From Cristatella mucedo (lineage: Eukaryota; Bryozoa; Phylactolaemata; Cristatellidae), in the NCBI GenBank assembly GCA_009760855.2, contig WPIO01000005.1:13010001-13074000 (forward strand): DNA of 64,000 nt, in the 5' to 3' direction. The notes beneath the pieces were generated by a model. That model did not search any database and was not told where the DNA came from. It was given only the letters and a program-made list of their open reading frames with translations. Below, piece by piece: positions 1 to 12,100 of this stretch. Position numbers and translations under genes: made by a program. Position 1 is the first letter of the stretch. Each line of letters begins with the position of its first letter.

Positions 1-277
1 ACAGACAAACACACACCAGTGCTGCAGAAAAATAGCAGCCACCTGTCGAGGGCCCATTACAACAGTTGTAAAAGTTTGGTATGAGTTTCGATACAGTTTA
101 GGCAGCCAGTCGATCGATCACCAGGCATCACGACGGTAAACATTGTAGATACACCTGGATTTTGAGCAACCAAATGAGCAGGACCAAAGTAAGACTGGAA
201 CTGGAATAATAAGAGATCGATGGCTGGCACAGTAATGGTTCAGGTCTTATCTCAGTGAGAGACTCCTGAGTATTATT

Positions 278-1255
278 ATGAATGGACAAAGATCATCCGA
301 GCAACCTCTGAAATATGGGGTACCTCAGGGCTCGGTGCTCGGTCCGGCTCTTTCCACGGTTTATACTCTCCCTCTTGCCGATGTGATTGCCAAGCAATAT
401 CTAGGCTTTTACTTCTATGTGGATGACACACAGTTGTACCTTTGCTTTGATCTCTCTCAGCCCTCGAGCACATCGAATTCACTCAACTCCCTTGCTGCAT
501 GTATTGATGACATCCGCTCATGGATGGCAGCAAATTTTCTTAAATTGAATGAGGATACAACCAACTTACAAGTGATGGGCAAACCAAGTGTGATTCAGAA
601 ATTGGAAAGGTTAATGCTCAAAATCGGCTCTGCCAGCATATCTCCTGTTGAATCTGCACGAAATCTAGGTGCCATGTTCCAAAGTGACCTTTCGTTAGAC
701 GACCACATCAGCTCCACAACCAAGTCTGCCTACTTTCAGCTACATAATATTGTTAAAATTCGGGCTTGCTTAGGCAGGGATACTACATCTAAATTGGTAC
801 CTGCATTTGTGACATCCCATCTCGACTTCTGTAACTCACTGCTTGCTGGTCCACCGGCACGTCCAATCATTGTCTTACAGCTGGTGCAAAACTCTGCAGC
901 TAGGTTTGGCTATAAGGTGTGCAATATTTTGCATGGGCCATGGTTTGAATCGGTTGCAATCACGTCTTCATCAAAGACAATGCCTCTCACTGTTGTGATA
1001 TACCGGCCTCCTTCTGGCTGTCTAAACTTGTTTATAGAGAAGTTTTCAGAGTTCTTTGCTAAAATATTTGTGTGTGACAGGCCGTTACTGATTGTAGACT
1101 TCAATATTCACGTTGATAACCCTAGCAACAGCCAGGTCCGCTCATTTCTTGACTGTCTTCAGAATTTTGGTTTGGTCCAACACGTTAATCAGACCACCCA
1201 CGTCGGTGGCCATATTCTAGATCTCGTGATCACTAAGGATGTCCTCCCCCACTGA
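278..1255 (+). pseudogene. Chimeric ORF: LINE A reverse transcriptase joined to LINE B endonuclease
   Basis: The 325-codon open frame looks like one protein but is an accident of nesting. Residues 1 to about 210 are the family A reverse transcriptase (GVPQGSVLGP, VDDTQLYL, NFLKLN). Residues from about 212 onward are the C-terminal half of an APE-type endonuclease from family B (VIYRPPSG, LLIVDFNIHVDNP, HILDLVITKD). The change point coincides with the insertion boundary near 908. It should not be annotated as a host gene. Confidence 0.8.
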
Positions 1256-3679
1256 CCTTGTGGTGTGCCCACTGACCCTCTCAGATCATTGTTCGATCTC
1301 GTTTACTGTTCCTGCTCCCTTGTACGTACAGGCTAATGTCGAACTTGTTAAACGACGTAACTTACAAAGCATTAACATAGACAAGTCTTTGAAATTTGTT
1401 TGTGATGCAGGTCTTCTTGATCTGCATTCAGACTCGACGGGCAGCCTCGATACCCTCACTGATGCACTGAACATGACACCCAGGAGTGCTCTTGGCAAGC
1501 ATGCTCCCGTTCATTCTATCCGTGTACAAAGTTGTGGAGATTCCTCTCCATTTTCAAAAAAACTCCTAAAGATGCACCGGGTTAAGCACAGGCTTGAACG
1601 TCGTTTCAAAAAATCGGGGTCTGATGCAGATCTAGTCAATTTCCAAGACTACCTTCGAGTTTACACCAGGAAGCTAAAAAAACCAAGGCTTCTTTTTTCA
1701 TCCGAAAGCTGAATTCCTGTCAGTCGGACCTAAACAGATTTGTAAGATAGTAAAACATTTACTGGCCAGTGCTGAGAGGCCTGACTACCCAGATATTAAG
1801 GGCTCAACCGAAAGGTTTTCAGCCTTCTTTACTGAAAAATTGTGCACATTCGTGCCTCCCTAAAGCCCCATCCGACTAAAGCAATCACGGTTCCACAACC
1901 TGTGACCTTCCTTACAAGGTTCTGCGAGGTTTCTGCATGCGATCTGGCTACCTTAATAAGGTCTAGCAAAAAGAGCTCGCCTCCTGAAGACCCTATACCA
2001 TCATCTCTGTGGTATTCACTCGCAGATCAAATTAGCCCTGCCATAACCAAGATTTTTAATGCTTCTTTGGGAAAAGGGGTCGTCCCCAAGTCCTTCAAAT
2101 CGGCAATCATTAGACCTATTCTTAAAAAGCCTGGATTAGACACAGAGGTCCCTGCAAACTATCACCCAGTTTCCCTTCTTCCTTTCTTGTCAAAAATTCT
2201 TGAAGAATTGTTGCTAAGCAGCTGGTTGAGCATAATGAAAATAATGAAATGTCAGAAACATTTCAATCAAGGTTCAAGAGGCAGCACTCCACTGAAACTG
2301 CTCTCCTCCGTGTTAACAATGACATTCTACGTGGCAACGATGACTGGAATGTCACTGCCCTAGCTCTGATAGATCTGTCTGCTGCCTTCGACACCATTGA
2401 TCACGATGTTCTGCTTGAACGATTGAGAACAACGATCGGCGTGGCAGACGAAACACTGGTATGGTTTAAATCGTACTGGTCTGATCGTGTTCAATCCGTG
2501 TCGCGTGGGGGTCAGGTCTGACACACGAGATGGGTCACCTGTGGAATCCCTCAAGGGTCTATACTCGGGTCTCTTGCTGTTCTCCATTTATACCCAATCT
2601 CTGGGAAAAGTGATTAAGGCCCATGGAATAGGATATCACTTTTATGCTGACGATACTCAGCTGTATTTGTCATTCAAACTGTCGGAATTTGCTGCAGCAA
2701 CTGAGAAACTGAATGCTTGCCTTGCCGATATTTGATCCTGGATGTCGGAAAACTTCTTGAAATTAAATGACGATAAAACCGAACTTCTGCTCATAGGACA
2801 CCCTAAGCGTGTGGCTAGATTAAAAGGCTTTGCTCTTCTAATAGGTGATGCTATTGTGGGACCATCACCACGTGCTCGAAATTTAGGTGTCGATTTCGAT
2901 AGCTGCCTAGATTTTAAAAGCTTCATTCAGAAAACTCCTTCTACAGCTAGCCATTATGATTGATCCCTATCCAAGATTAGGAGCTGTCTCCCACAGTGGC
3001 TGGCAAAACATTTAACTAGCTCCTTGGTTCTGTCTCGGCTTGATTATTGTGATTCCCTTTTGGCTGGGCTACCAAAGAAAGCAATTAGGCCACTGCAGCT
3101 GACTATGGATATGGCTGCAAGGCTAGTCTTCAAGTCCCAGCGGTTTGAGCACGTGTCTCCTTTGCTAAAAGAGCTTGGATGGATGCCGGTTGAGCAAAGG
3201 ATACAGAGCAAAGTTCTTAAGCTGACCCACAAGGCCCGCCACGGCTTGGCTCATTCGTACATAGCTGAACTGCTGCATCAGTTTCAGCCTGTTCGCGCCC
3301 TCAGGTCTTTTGTGGACAATAAATTCGCTGTTCCATTCCTCTGCTTAAAGACCGTTGGCGACAGAAGCTTTAGCTCTGCAGGTCATAGCCTGTGGAACTC
3401 GCTTCCACAATTCTTACGCAACGACAACTACTCTCCTGCTGCCGACTATGGCTTATCCTTTTCAGCGGTCCTGAGCTGCTACTTCCATGCTACTCACTAC
3501 CTCAACTGCTCTCCTGACTCTGCTATGCTTCCCACTTTTTCTTTGTTGCGTGAGACGAAGTCTGTTGGCTACCGAATGCCGCTTAGGCTGTGAGTGTGCT
3601 ATACAAAACTCTCCTGCGTAACACCGTCATGGTCTTTATGACTTGGTGGAGTTACAGACGGAGATAAATTACATTACAT
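908..3679 (+). mobile_element. LINE family B (L2/CR1-like) inserted into LINE A
   Basis: This element carries, in order, the C-terminal half of an APE endonuclease (about 910-1350), a linker (to about 1710), the RT N-terminal region (about 1842-2360), RT motif A (LSAAFDTIDHDVLLERL near 2370-2425), motif C (YADDTQLYLSF near 2643-2675), and the thumb and C-terminal region (3024-3593, ending VGYRMPLRL). At least four frameshifts or stops separate these blocks, so it is defunct. The 3' end is a short ATTACA-type repeat instead of the stem-loop tail of family A. The 5' end lacks the front of the endonuclease, so it is 5'-truncated. Its last 250-280 bp recur alone at 27.7, 29.9 and 42.1 kb. Confidence 0.82.
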
Positions 3680-4194
3680 TGTCTGTCGCGATCATTGCAA
3701 TTGCCACATCACTCCACTTCTTGCCGACCTACACTGGCTACCAGTCAAGCAATGGATCGACTTCAAGGTTTTGCCGCTCACTTTTAGGTCCCTTCATTCT
3801 TTGGCTCCAGCCGATCTATCAGATCTACTCCCTCACCAGGCTAAGCATAGTACCAACCGCTTTTCATAATCTAATTGTTTACCTATACCTCATAGAAATG
3901 TTTACCTATACCTCATAGAAACCTCAAATCCTTTGGAGATCGTGCCTTAAGTTAGTATGCTCCCAAGGCGTGAAACTCACTCCCGACTTGCATCACGACA
4001 TCCCCTGACTTGACCACAATTAAAAAGAAATTAAAAACATACCTATTTAGGACAGCATTTAGTGGGTCCCGGTGATTCGTCCTTTATGTGCTTATGCATG
4101 CTGACACTGATGCATGCTGCCACTAACCCCACTTGCCTGCTGACCCTGAGCGTGTCACCCCATAACCATGTCATTCACGTTTTTTTTTTATCAA

Positions 4195-4310
4195 GCATGA
4201 TACCACTGACCATTCGATCGTGTTTCCTTTGCAGCAAATGTAAAGTGCCTAGAAAGAGATTGAGTTCTCGGAAGGCACTTTATCAAGTGTAATATTATAA
4301 TTATCAATAA
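4195..4310 (+). repeat. LINE A 3' stem-loop tail
   Basis: This is the terminal part of LINE A copy 1. An outer stem (AAAGTGCC paired with GGCACTTT) encloses an inner hairpin around AGAGATTGAGTTCTC, and an AT-rich tail follows. The same module ends most elements in this window and is the reference for the tail-only insertions listed below. Confidence 0.8.
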
Positions 4311-5998
4311 GGAACAACGATGGAAAAAGGGATCGATTTGGTTGAAAGCAACGATCACTGATCTTTGAGCGCTATCTTTAGGAAAAGGCCAGTTACTTTA
4401 CGATCTTATGCCTTCTACCGATGCAGACACCGATCTCAATACCATTTCCCTACGCTGTGAGAGTATATTTCACTAGGTTCAAATGCATGATGTCGAGAAG
4501 GCATTTATTGTAACGATTGATCCCGCTCATTTTGCCCATCCGTGCCATAGAAATCTCTTTGCATGACTTGCTTGGTTCTTGTTTCTTACCCGTCTGTATT
4601 TCACGTTTCATGCTTTGCTGCCAATGTGATATTGGCTTCGGACCACCAGCATCATCACTAGCCGTGATTTATCATGCAAGCTAGCTACTGTGGTAACTGA
4701 TCTAGAAGGAATGAGGATAACACATTTTGAAGAGGTTGAAAGAAGCCAACAGTGGACGTTGATGTGCTCCCACTCGGCCGTGATGGAAAGAGCAGCAGGC
4801 AGTTGTCCTAGAAGGGTAGGGATACATACTACATGCCAAGAAAAGTCTTCAGATATGCATGCACCTATTTTTCCGGAGGCACAGCAACTTTTTTCTGAGA
4901 AACAACCCCCTTCTCGGCAATGGATAGGCCTTACAAGAAAGCCTTTTCTCAGAGGCACGGCCAGCCATGCTGCCTTGGCTAATCACCCAGCCGCCTTCGA
5001 CTAGATACAGACTACTGCATACCATACTACTACACTACATACCGGCCTCGGCTTGCATACACCGTGGCTACGCAGGAAGCAATTGAATGAATCAAGCCGT
5101 CACGTCACGGTTTCCTCAAACAAAGACAGCCGAAGCAGAACTGCCGGCCGACAAGGCTCACTTCAGCGATTAGCCAGTGTTTCTTTCCAGCGGTTCACCA
5201 CTGGAGCTGGAGCAGCAGGCGAATGTGCTCCATTGTTCGGCGGGCTGTTGGCGGAGCAGCAAAGCACAAAGACTGCAAGTCAGTTTTAGTCAACTTTGGA
5301 AAGCAGTTGCCACCGCTGTGTACCGCACAATGGTAGCGCCAGGCGGCTGCCTGCTGCTACCACTACAAGTGCTTTCAAGTATTCATCTTTCTGACTGAGA
5401 TTTTCTCAGGTGCACGTGAAACTCCGTGTGCACTTGGAACTCGTCGGGGACTCTGGAAACGGTTCGTTTGTTTACATAATGTGCAAACTCTTGCCAGGTG
5501 GATTATTCCGGGCAAGCACACAGGTTGCAGGAATTGTGAGTTTCAGAGCCATACGAGAAACTTATGCATGTACACATATACAAGCAGTCGCAAAAATCCT
5601 TGCAGTGTGGTCGTTCAGTAACAAGAAGATTATTTTCTACGATGCCAGGCATACTAAATTTGAGCCCAGCATGTGAAACTATTTAGTAACAGCCCGAAAA
5701 AAACTCATATGCTGTTGTTATGTATGCCTGTCGTGTGACCTTGCAGCACCACGATTCTTTATGACCATATCTGGAAAGCCATGGAGGCTAAAAGCTAATG
5801 CGTTGTCTCTTCTGCTGAAACACATTCCATAGAGCATGCATTCCATTCGATGCATAGATCAAAGGAATGCAGTTTTGACTTATGCCAAATGGCATGTTAG
5901 CAAATAGTGTGAACAAAAACAACTTATCTGTTCACTCGCCTAAAAGGCATATCCAGACATGTCACGATCGATTATTAACAGGCAAGACAACGACTCAC
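4311..5998. other. ULK3 3' intron or flank; no exon recognised
   Basis: No supported coding exon is visible on either strand. The minus strand was searched by eye for the end of the kinase domain (residues after the exon at 5999) and for the MIT domains of ULK3; neither was found, so the remaining exons probably lie left of the window. Confidence 0.5.
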
Positions 5999-6142
5999 CA
6001 TACAAGATAACCCCAACCGACCACAAATCGGCTTTAGCATCATACTGGCGTTGGCAAACGATTTCAGGTGCCATGTAAAGTGGTGAGCCTCGTAAAATGA
6101 TGGCATCGGTCAAGTCCAAGAGATAGTGAGCAAAGCCAAAAT
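5999..6142 (-). CDS. ULK3: ULK3 coding exon 5 (DFG to APE and subdomain IX)
   Basis: This exon enters in phase 1, so the split codon gives the D of DFG. It encodes [18 protein letters not shown] and continues [20 protein letters not shown], then LWSVGVILY, ending in phase 1 at donor GTGAGT. The activation segment and APE motif are intact. Confidence 0.93.
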
Positions 6143-9100
6143 CTACAGAACAAATACTCATAAACTAAGGAAATACAATCACAGGCATGCCATCACGGGA
6201 GATATTCAGCAGTAACCTGCACCTGAAAACAGGCCAATGACATACAGACGATTGGCTGATGAAGAAGAGCTGAGCTGATCTGACTGAGCTGATATATGAC
6301 TACCTTATCTCAACAGACTTTTGGCAAGCTGGAGAGAAAGAGGGAGAGAGAGAGACTGAAGAAGGGAGGGAGTTAAACGGAGACAAAGAAAGATGCAGAG
6401 AGCTGAGCTGCAAAAACAGCATCCCCGGTAGTTCTAAGCGTTTCACTGATGTTACGGCTTCTGCTTGACATTTCATCTAGCTATTTGACACTGACTTTTG
6501 AAAATGCTGCACATATCTACGCACCTTTCCTGGGAAATGAAATAAGCAATTGGTACCAATATTACATGCACAACTTGTTTGCTATGCTGCAAGGTATACT
6601 GAAATCAAAGTGCTGGCTATACCTTTCTAATAAAGGGCAGTAGCAGGCATGTTTCGTAGCCGAAGCGATACAACACCAGCAAGCTTTCACACTTGGCCAT
6701 CACCAAAGCAAGTCTGCCGTAAAAAAAGAATCAAGCCAACCATGCTCTTAATCAAACCTTGCTGAGTAAAGTATCTTGGAAAGTAAGGTTCGTCTCGGGG
6801 AGATGGCTGGATGGCTATGAATAAAAGAGGTAGCCGTGGCCCCCCATCAGTTCTCATCGGATGCAGTGGATGAGGCTTTCCCAGCTCGCCCGAGCCCTCG
6901 TCTCCCTCCGACTAACATTGTGCCGAATAAGCTAACACGTCTTCGCTGCAATCTCTTGAAATAATGCATAATACATGCTGATTTCCTCTAATAAAATGGA
7001 ACTAATAAAAATAGTCATGCAAGCACAGAGTAAAAAATGTATAAACAAGGACTTCTCAGCAAACGATAGGAGATACTTGGGAGTGAATCGAAATTACGAC
7101 AGCTACAGCTGTGAGACTGCAAGTCTCCAGACCACTGACTCTCCATCAGCTGTGGCTTAGCATCGAGTGGCAGGTTTCTGACCTCGGGGTACTGGCTGGG
7201 CAGCAGGGGGCCGGCCTAGGAAAAGAGCAAAGTCGGAGGCTCTCGCTCATTCATTTAAGAGTGCAGGTATGCGTCTAAGCCTCAGTGCAACTACACAGGT
7301 AAGTATCTAAGTCAGTCAAAGGGTACAGGTCTGCTGCTAAGCATCAGTAGGGGGTACAGGTATGTTACTAAGCGTCAGTACAAGGGTAGAGATATGTTGC
7401 TAAGTCTCAGTACAAATGTAGATTGAGCACACACACATACGCTCCTTCACAAAAGTCTTGTTACACCAGGTACGGTGACACCCAAATTGTACAGGATGAT
7501 GGCTCTCGACTGAGCATACAGAAGAATACATTGATTTCTTTGCTGCACCATATGCATGCTTAACGTCTTGCGTATGTGAATATGTTATTTATAGGGCAAG
7601 CAATTTCATAGGAGGTCGAGCATCTACAGTTTTTAATAACCTCTCTTATACGCCAAGTCACAGAGTCCACCAACCTCTTAAAAGTCTCGAGGTAATATTA
7701 TCCCAGTAGTATTGCCATTAGCTAAAAGAGCTCTTTTGGAGGCATTCTTAGCAGGCACAGAATCGGACCCCAGACAAGAGGCTATCACAAGGATGCTCTG
7801 TTTATCAAGTGGATTATTATTATTATTATTATTATTTAATTATTATTATCATCATGAAATGTATGTTAGGAACTGACTCAGCCCGCACATGGCGTAAATG
7901 CTCCTCATAGCATTTGCTAGGTCCTAGGGATGTGTCCGTCGTGTGCCTACGTGTGCTGAGACTGTGCATGTTACCATTAACAATATTGTCATGCTTCCTT
8001 TACAGCACATGTACAGTGCCAAGAAAGAGATTACGTTCTCTGATGGTGCTACGCAATCGTATTGTTATCATTATTATAACTCAATCGGCTGCTTCAGAAA
8101 AAAAACCTTTTCAATCCTTTGCAGCGTGCTTTGGGTCATTGTCGTGCTGCAAAATGTAATCGTTCGTCAGAAGAGGTCTAGAACTTGAAATACCAGCATT
8201 TTCCACCAAATTGAGGATCGACTGCAGGTCCGTTAATATGGTGCAGATTTCCGATATAGGGGGATCATAAGCAAGCCAATACCATGATACTTCCATCACC
8301 AAATTTCAGTGCCTGAGACAGTCAGGGTGGTGCATCTAATTTTTCGACCGACTTTGGATGTGCTTCGTTTGCTCTTAGCAAAAAGCATGACTTTTGACTA
8401 GTCGGTCCATAAAACTTGACTCGAGCCGGCTGCTGCACAGTGGGCATTGTTCCGGGTCCATCTGAGACGATGTCTTGTGTGCCGCTCAGTAAGCAAAGGC
8501 CTCCGGTTTGGTGACCCGTCTCAATATGCCATGCCTGGCAAGATTCTGGCACACCACGTCTACACTCATGACGGTGCCGGTAGATTGTCAGTGGTCGCCA
8601 GCACGAATGAGACGTTTGCCGATCTGAGCAGGGTCTACTAGCCATACTGCCGCGCACTTTAAGCTTTTTAAGATTGAAGCTCTACCGCTGATTTTAAGAG
8701 TACATGCCATTTATTGGTTGCTTAGGCCCATTTCATGCAAGGCGTTCGTACGTTCTTTTAGGCTGATGTCGAGTGGTAACTTGTAAGGCATGTTGGACTA
8801 GGCGCCAAAACGAGCCGGAAGAAGCCGACCCTCTGTCGGTAAGTTGGGAAAACCTTTCCCTCATGGCCATAGCAATGGTGCCGACATAAGAGAGCTTTTA
8901 CAGAGCAAAATGATCAAACATCCTGAGCTCACTAGTCCTTAGGAACGCCATGCTTAAATCTCCAAAATGTACTGAAACTACGTGGTTTTGTGCCGTTTAC
9001 CACACAATGCACTAGCTACAAACTTCAGCTATTCCCCTTTGACTTCAGCAGATCTCCGGCTCCTTTTAACCAATATGTGCATTTGTTATGGTGGAAGATT

Positions 9101-12100
9101 TTTAAGACATAAGACTTTTGATAAGAGCTACCGCGCCTGCCCCTACGTAAATCATGAGGCCCTGCCAACACCCACCCCGCCTTATACAGCTGCACAGGTG
9201 ATTTTCTGATTCAAGAGTTTTAGTGAGTGCCCATAACCGGTTTCATATCCTTTGGCCGAGTCTTCAGTTTACATGGTCCGATAGCCCAAAACTCATGACC
9301 AACTGACATCCCCGACTAGCCGTGATGGCACACTAGGTAAGGCGGTTGCTTTCACGACCTCGGTCCCGAGGTCGTGGGTTCGATTCCTGCGGTGGGCGAT
9401 CCTTTATCGCCACTGCAAGCGGTGGTGATAGCCGTAAAGGCTCTTCTGTCGCTATACAAAAAGAGGCTGTTTAATCAGCTAGGATTTTTTTTACCAGCTG
9501 ACATAACTACACCATCTGACTTGAAATGTAAAAAATGAAGGTCAATTCCCACTAGCTTCACCCACCTCCTCACAGCATTTGCTCCGTCTGAGTAAACTTT
9601 CCTGTGTGTACTTATGCGAGCCAGAATAATGCTATCACTAAACGATTAACATGCTTCATTCCAGCATATGTAATCAGCTTAGAAAGAGATTGAGTTCTCT
9701 GAAGGTTCCATAAAAATGCTTTAGTATCATCATTACACCACTCCTTTTCAGCATATGAAAAGTGCCAAGAAAGAGTTTTAGTTCTCTTAAGCTGCTACAT
9801 AAATAGTTTATCTTAATTCTTTTTATTATTATTATTATAACTATACCCACCAGGATTGGCATAACCAAACTGTATTGAGGTGATCAGATCCCTGTTTAAT
9901 GGGACTTGACCCAGATCACGGGATCAGCAAATCTGGCAGATCTTCACAACCAAGTTTAACAGTGATCAATCAGCCGTTTTCAGTTTACAGACGGACTGGG
10001 ATCACGAACAATAAACTTGGCTTGCGCTGCGAATGAAAATGCTTAATTTGCAGCAGCCTGGAGCCCCAGGGCATTAGGTCAAGACTAACTGCTCTTCCCA
10101 ATGAACAAAGATCTAACAAAAATACTGGTGAATGCGGCTTGCTTTTCTGCCAACTGACGAGACAGGCAGGTCTACATTGACAGAATTCAGCGGGGGGGGG
10201 GGGGGGGGGGGGGGGGGGAACACGCAACAGATTAAAACAAATTACCAAAGCAGCATCACGTGCACAATGAGCACGTGATTGAAGATAAGGTTTTCTTTGC
10301 TGTCTCCAATCTATCAGCCACGGCTGCTGCTTTTTTCACCAGCAACAGCAGTGACAATGAACCAAAAAAACATGTAGCAGCATATGAACGTCGGACAAGT
10401 ACCATGCTGTTACAGAGCAATTTCAATTCCAGCAGATCAAGGAAGCACACAGCCACGTTCTTCACCACTCACCTGCCACTTTGAGCACAGGGTGTTCCCT
10501 TGATGACAATAGAATGTTCTGGGGCTTCAAATCCATGTGCGAGACATTTTTTTCTCTCATGTACTGAAGAGCTTTTGCTATTTGAAGAGAACAAGGGCAT
10601 AGGGTGCCATAAAGTCAAACTCGGTCACTAAGCATGTTAACCATGTGCATCTAGTATGTGCCAAGCTTGCCAGTCCTCAGATTATGCATCAACTGAAAGT
10701 TACTAGTCACCGGGATAAGCAATGGATTAAGTTGACAAGGAATTGGACATACCAGCTAATAACACTGCTTAGCAGGATATAACAAAACTGGCACACAAAT
10801 GGCCTGACAAGTAAAGCAACCAAACCATGCTTAATATTGTCAATTTCTTACATTTGCCCGAGATTCCAGTACAGTTTCTGAATGAGTTACAGCAAGACAG
10901 CAATGCGGAAATAGCAGCACTCTATCTCCACACAGCCAGCAGCCGTGACTACCAAGATCTGAAAGCAAAACGATTCGGATCTAAAAGCAACAGGAAAAGT
11001 GGCACTTATGTCCACGTGAGATGACAGACACTAGTGAAGGGCTTGGAGAATGTGGAGAGCATAACAGCAAACCTTGGCATCTCAGAAAGAGAACAGTTGG
11101 TATGGAGTTAGTGGTCCGCATAGAATCACAGAGTCACTCATCTTTTAACTAGCAACACGGTGAGTACAGTGGAGTAGCCGATTTAACAGCCTCAATTATA
11201 TAGCAGCAGAAGAGCAGTAGTGCTTTTTGCCCCATACCCCGTGCAGCGGGTAATAACAGCAATGTCGGCCACTGGGCTCGAACCCATGAATTGGGTGATA
11301 AAGAACACATATCTTACTGCCGGGCAAAGACCCAGCAGCTAACCCCTGATCTCAGAGAGGAATCGAGCATGAGCAGTGGGAATGTGGTTTTCTGGATGCA
11401 ACGACTTCAACAGCAGTTTATTGTCAAAGAGCACACCCGGACTAAGAGTACGATCTTAGAACTAATAGTTGACGTCCTGCATCTAAAGTACTTTCTCGAA
11501 AGCTACTATAATGACAGAGTACATCAAGGTAGCGAGAAAAAACCTTGCAGAACTCCTACAGGCAATGTATCTGCTGAATGAGACAAACCCGTGCCACTTG
11601 AAAAAACTCGACTTAGAGCACACAGCTAAACGCTATGATCCAAACCATGCCTGATGCTCATCGGAGTGCCGAAACACAAACGATGGGAAGAGCAACCAGC
11701 TGCGTTGGGGGCAGAGACAGTCTCGGTCCCGCTCCGGCAGATGCATTGTTGCTGACCACAACAGATTTAATCCCGAGTAATTAAGATTGATAGAAATGTC
11801 AAAAAATAGCTGCCATAATAATAAAAGGCGACTGCCACGATGCCAAGGAGCCTGGCTAAAACATAGATGGCCGTGAACCAAAAGCATCCTGCTTTCTTTG
11901 CAGCAAATGTAAAGTGCCTAGAAAGAGATTGAGTTCTCTGAGGACACTCTATCAAATGTATTATTATTATTATTATCAGTAGAAGTCGCAGGCATGGTTC
12001 TATATCTACCAAATAATCATCTCTATGAGTCAATCAAGTAATCAGAATTTGCCACAAATTATATCATGCCACTTTCTGGTCTTGGCTATAGTGATCATGG

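Larger units (their letters stand above)
222..4310 (+). mobile_element. LINE family A copy 1 (L2/CR1-like), split by a family B insertion
   Basis: This is a 5'-truncated non-LTR retrotransposon. Positions 278-907 encode the reverse transcriptase core with the YVDDTQLYL catalytic-box variant (the usual form in other copies here is YADDTQLYL) and the WMAANFLKLN segment typical of L2/CR1 elements. The same element resumes near 3680 with the region after the RT palm and runs to its 3' end, where a stem-loop (about 4232-4280) is followed by a short AT-rich tail. Comparison with the copies at 42.4-43.7 kb and 44.6-45.9 kb shows continuity across 907/3680, so 908-3679 is an insertion. Several frame breaks after 3680 make it a dead copy. 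The family assignment comes from motifs and is approximate (L2 versus CR1). Confidence 0.85.
6143..10472. other. ULK3: ULK3 intron 4
   Basis: This 4.3-kb intron contains a purine-rich GAGA tract near 6340-6380, the 7262-7420 minisatellite, LINE tails near 7.9, 9.6 and 9.8 kb, a Tc1/mariner remnant at 8.1-8.7 kb, a tRNA-derived SINE at 9.3 kb and the G27 run at 10.19 kb. No other coding exon is seen. Confidence 0.7.

Noticed and set aside
4608-5004. Overlapping ORFs of 104-116 codons on both strands
   Set aside because: No motif, no splice context and no similarity to the expected ULK3 3' exons.
9318-9400. Functional tRNA gene
   Set aside because: Box A- and box B-like segments are present, but there is no closed acceptor stem and the same head is repeated in several SINE copies with a common body.
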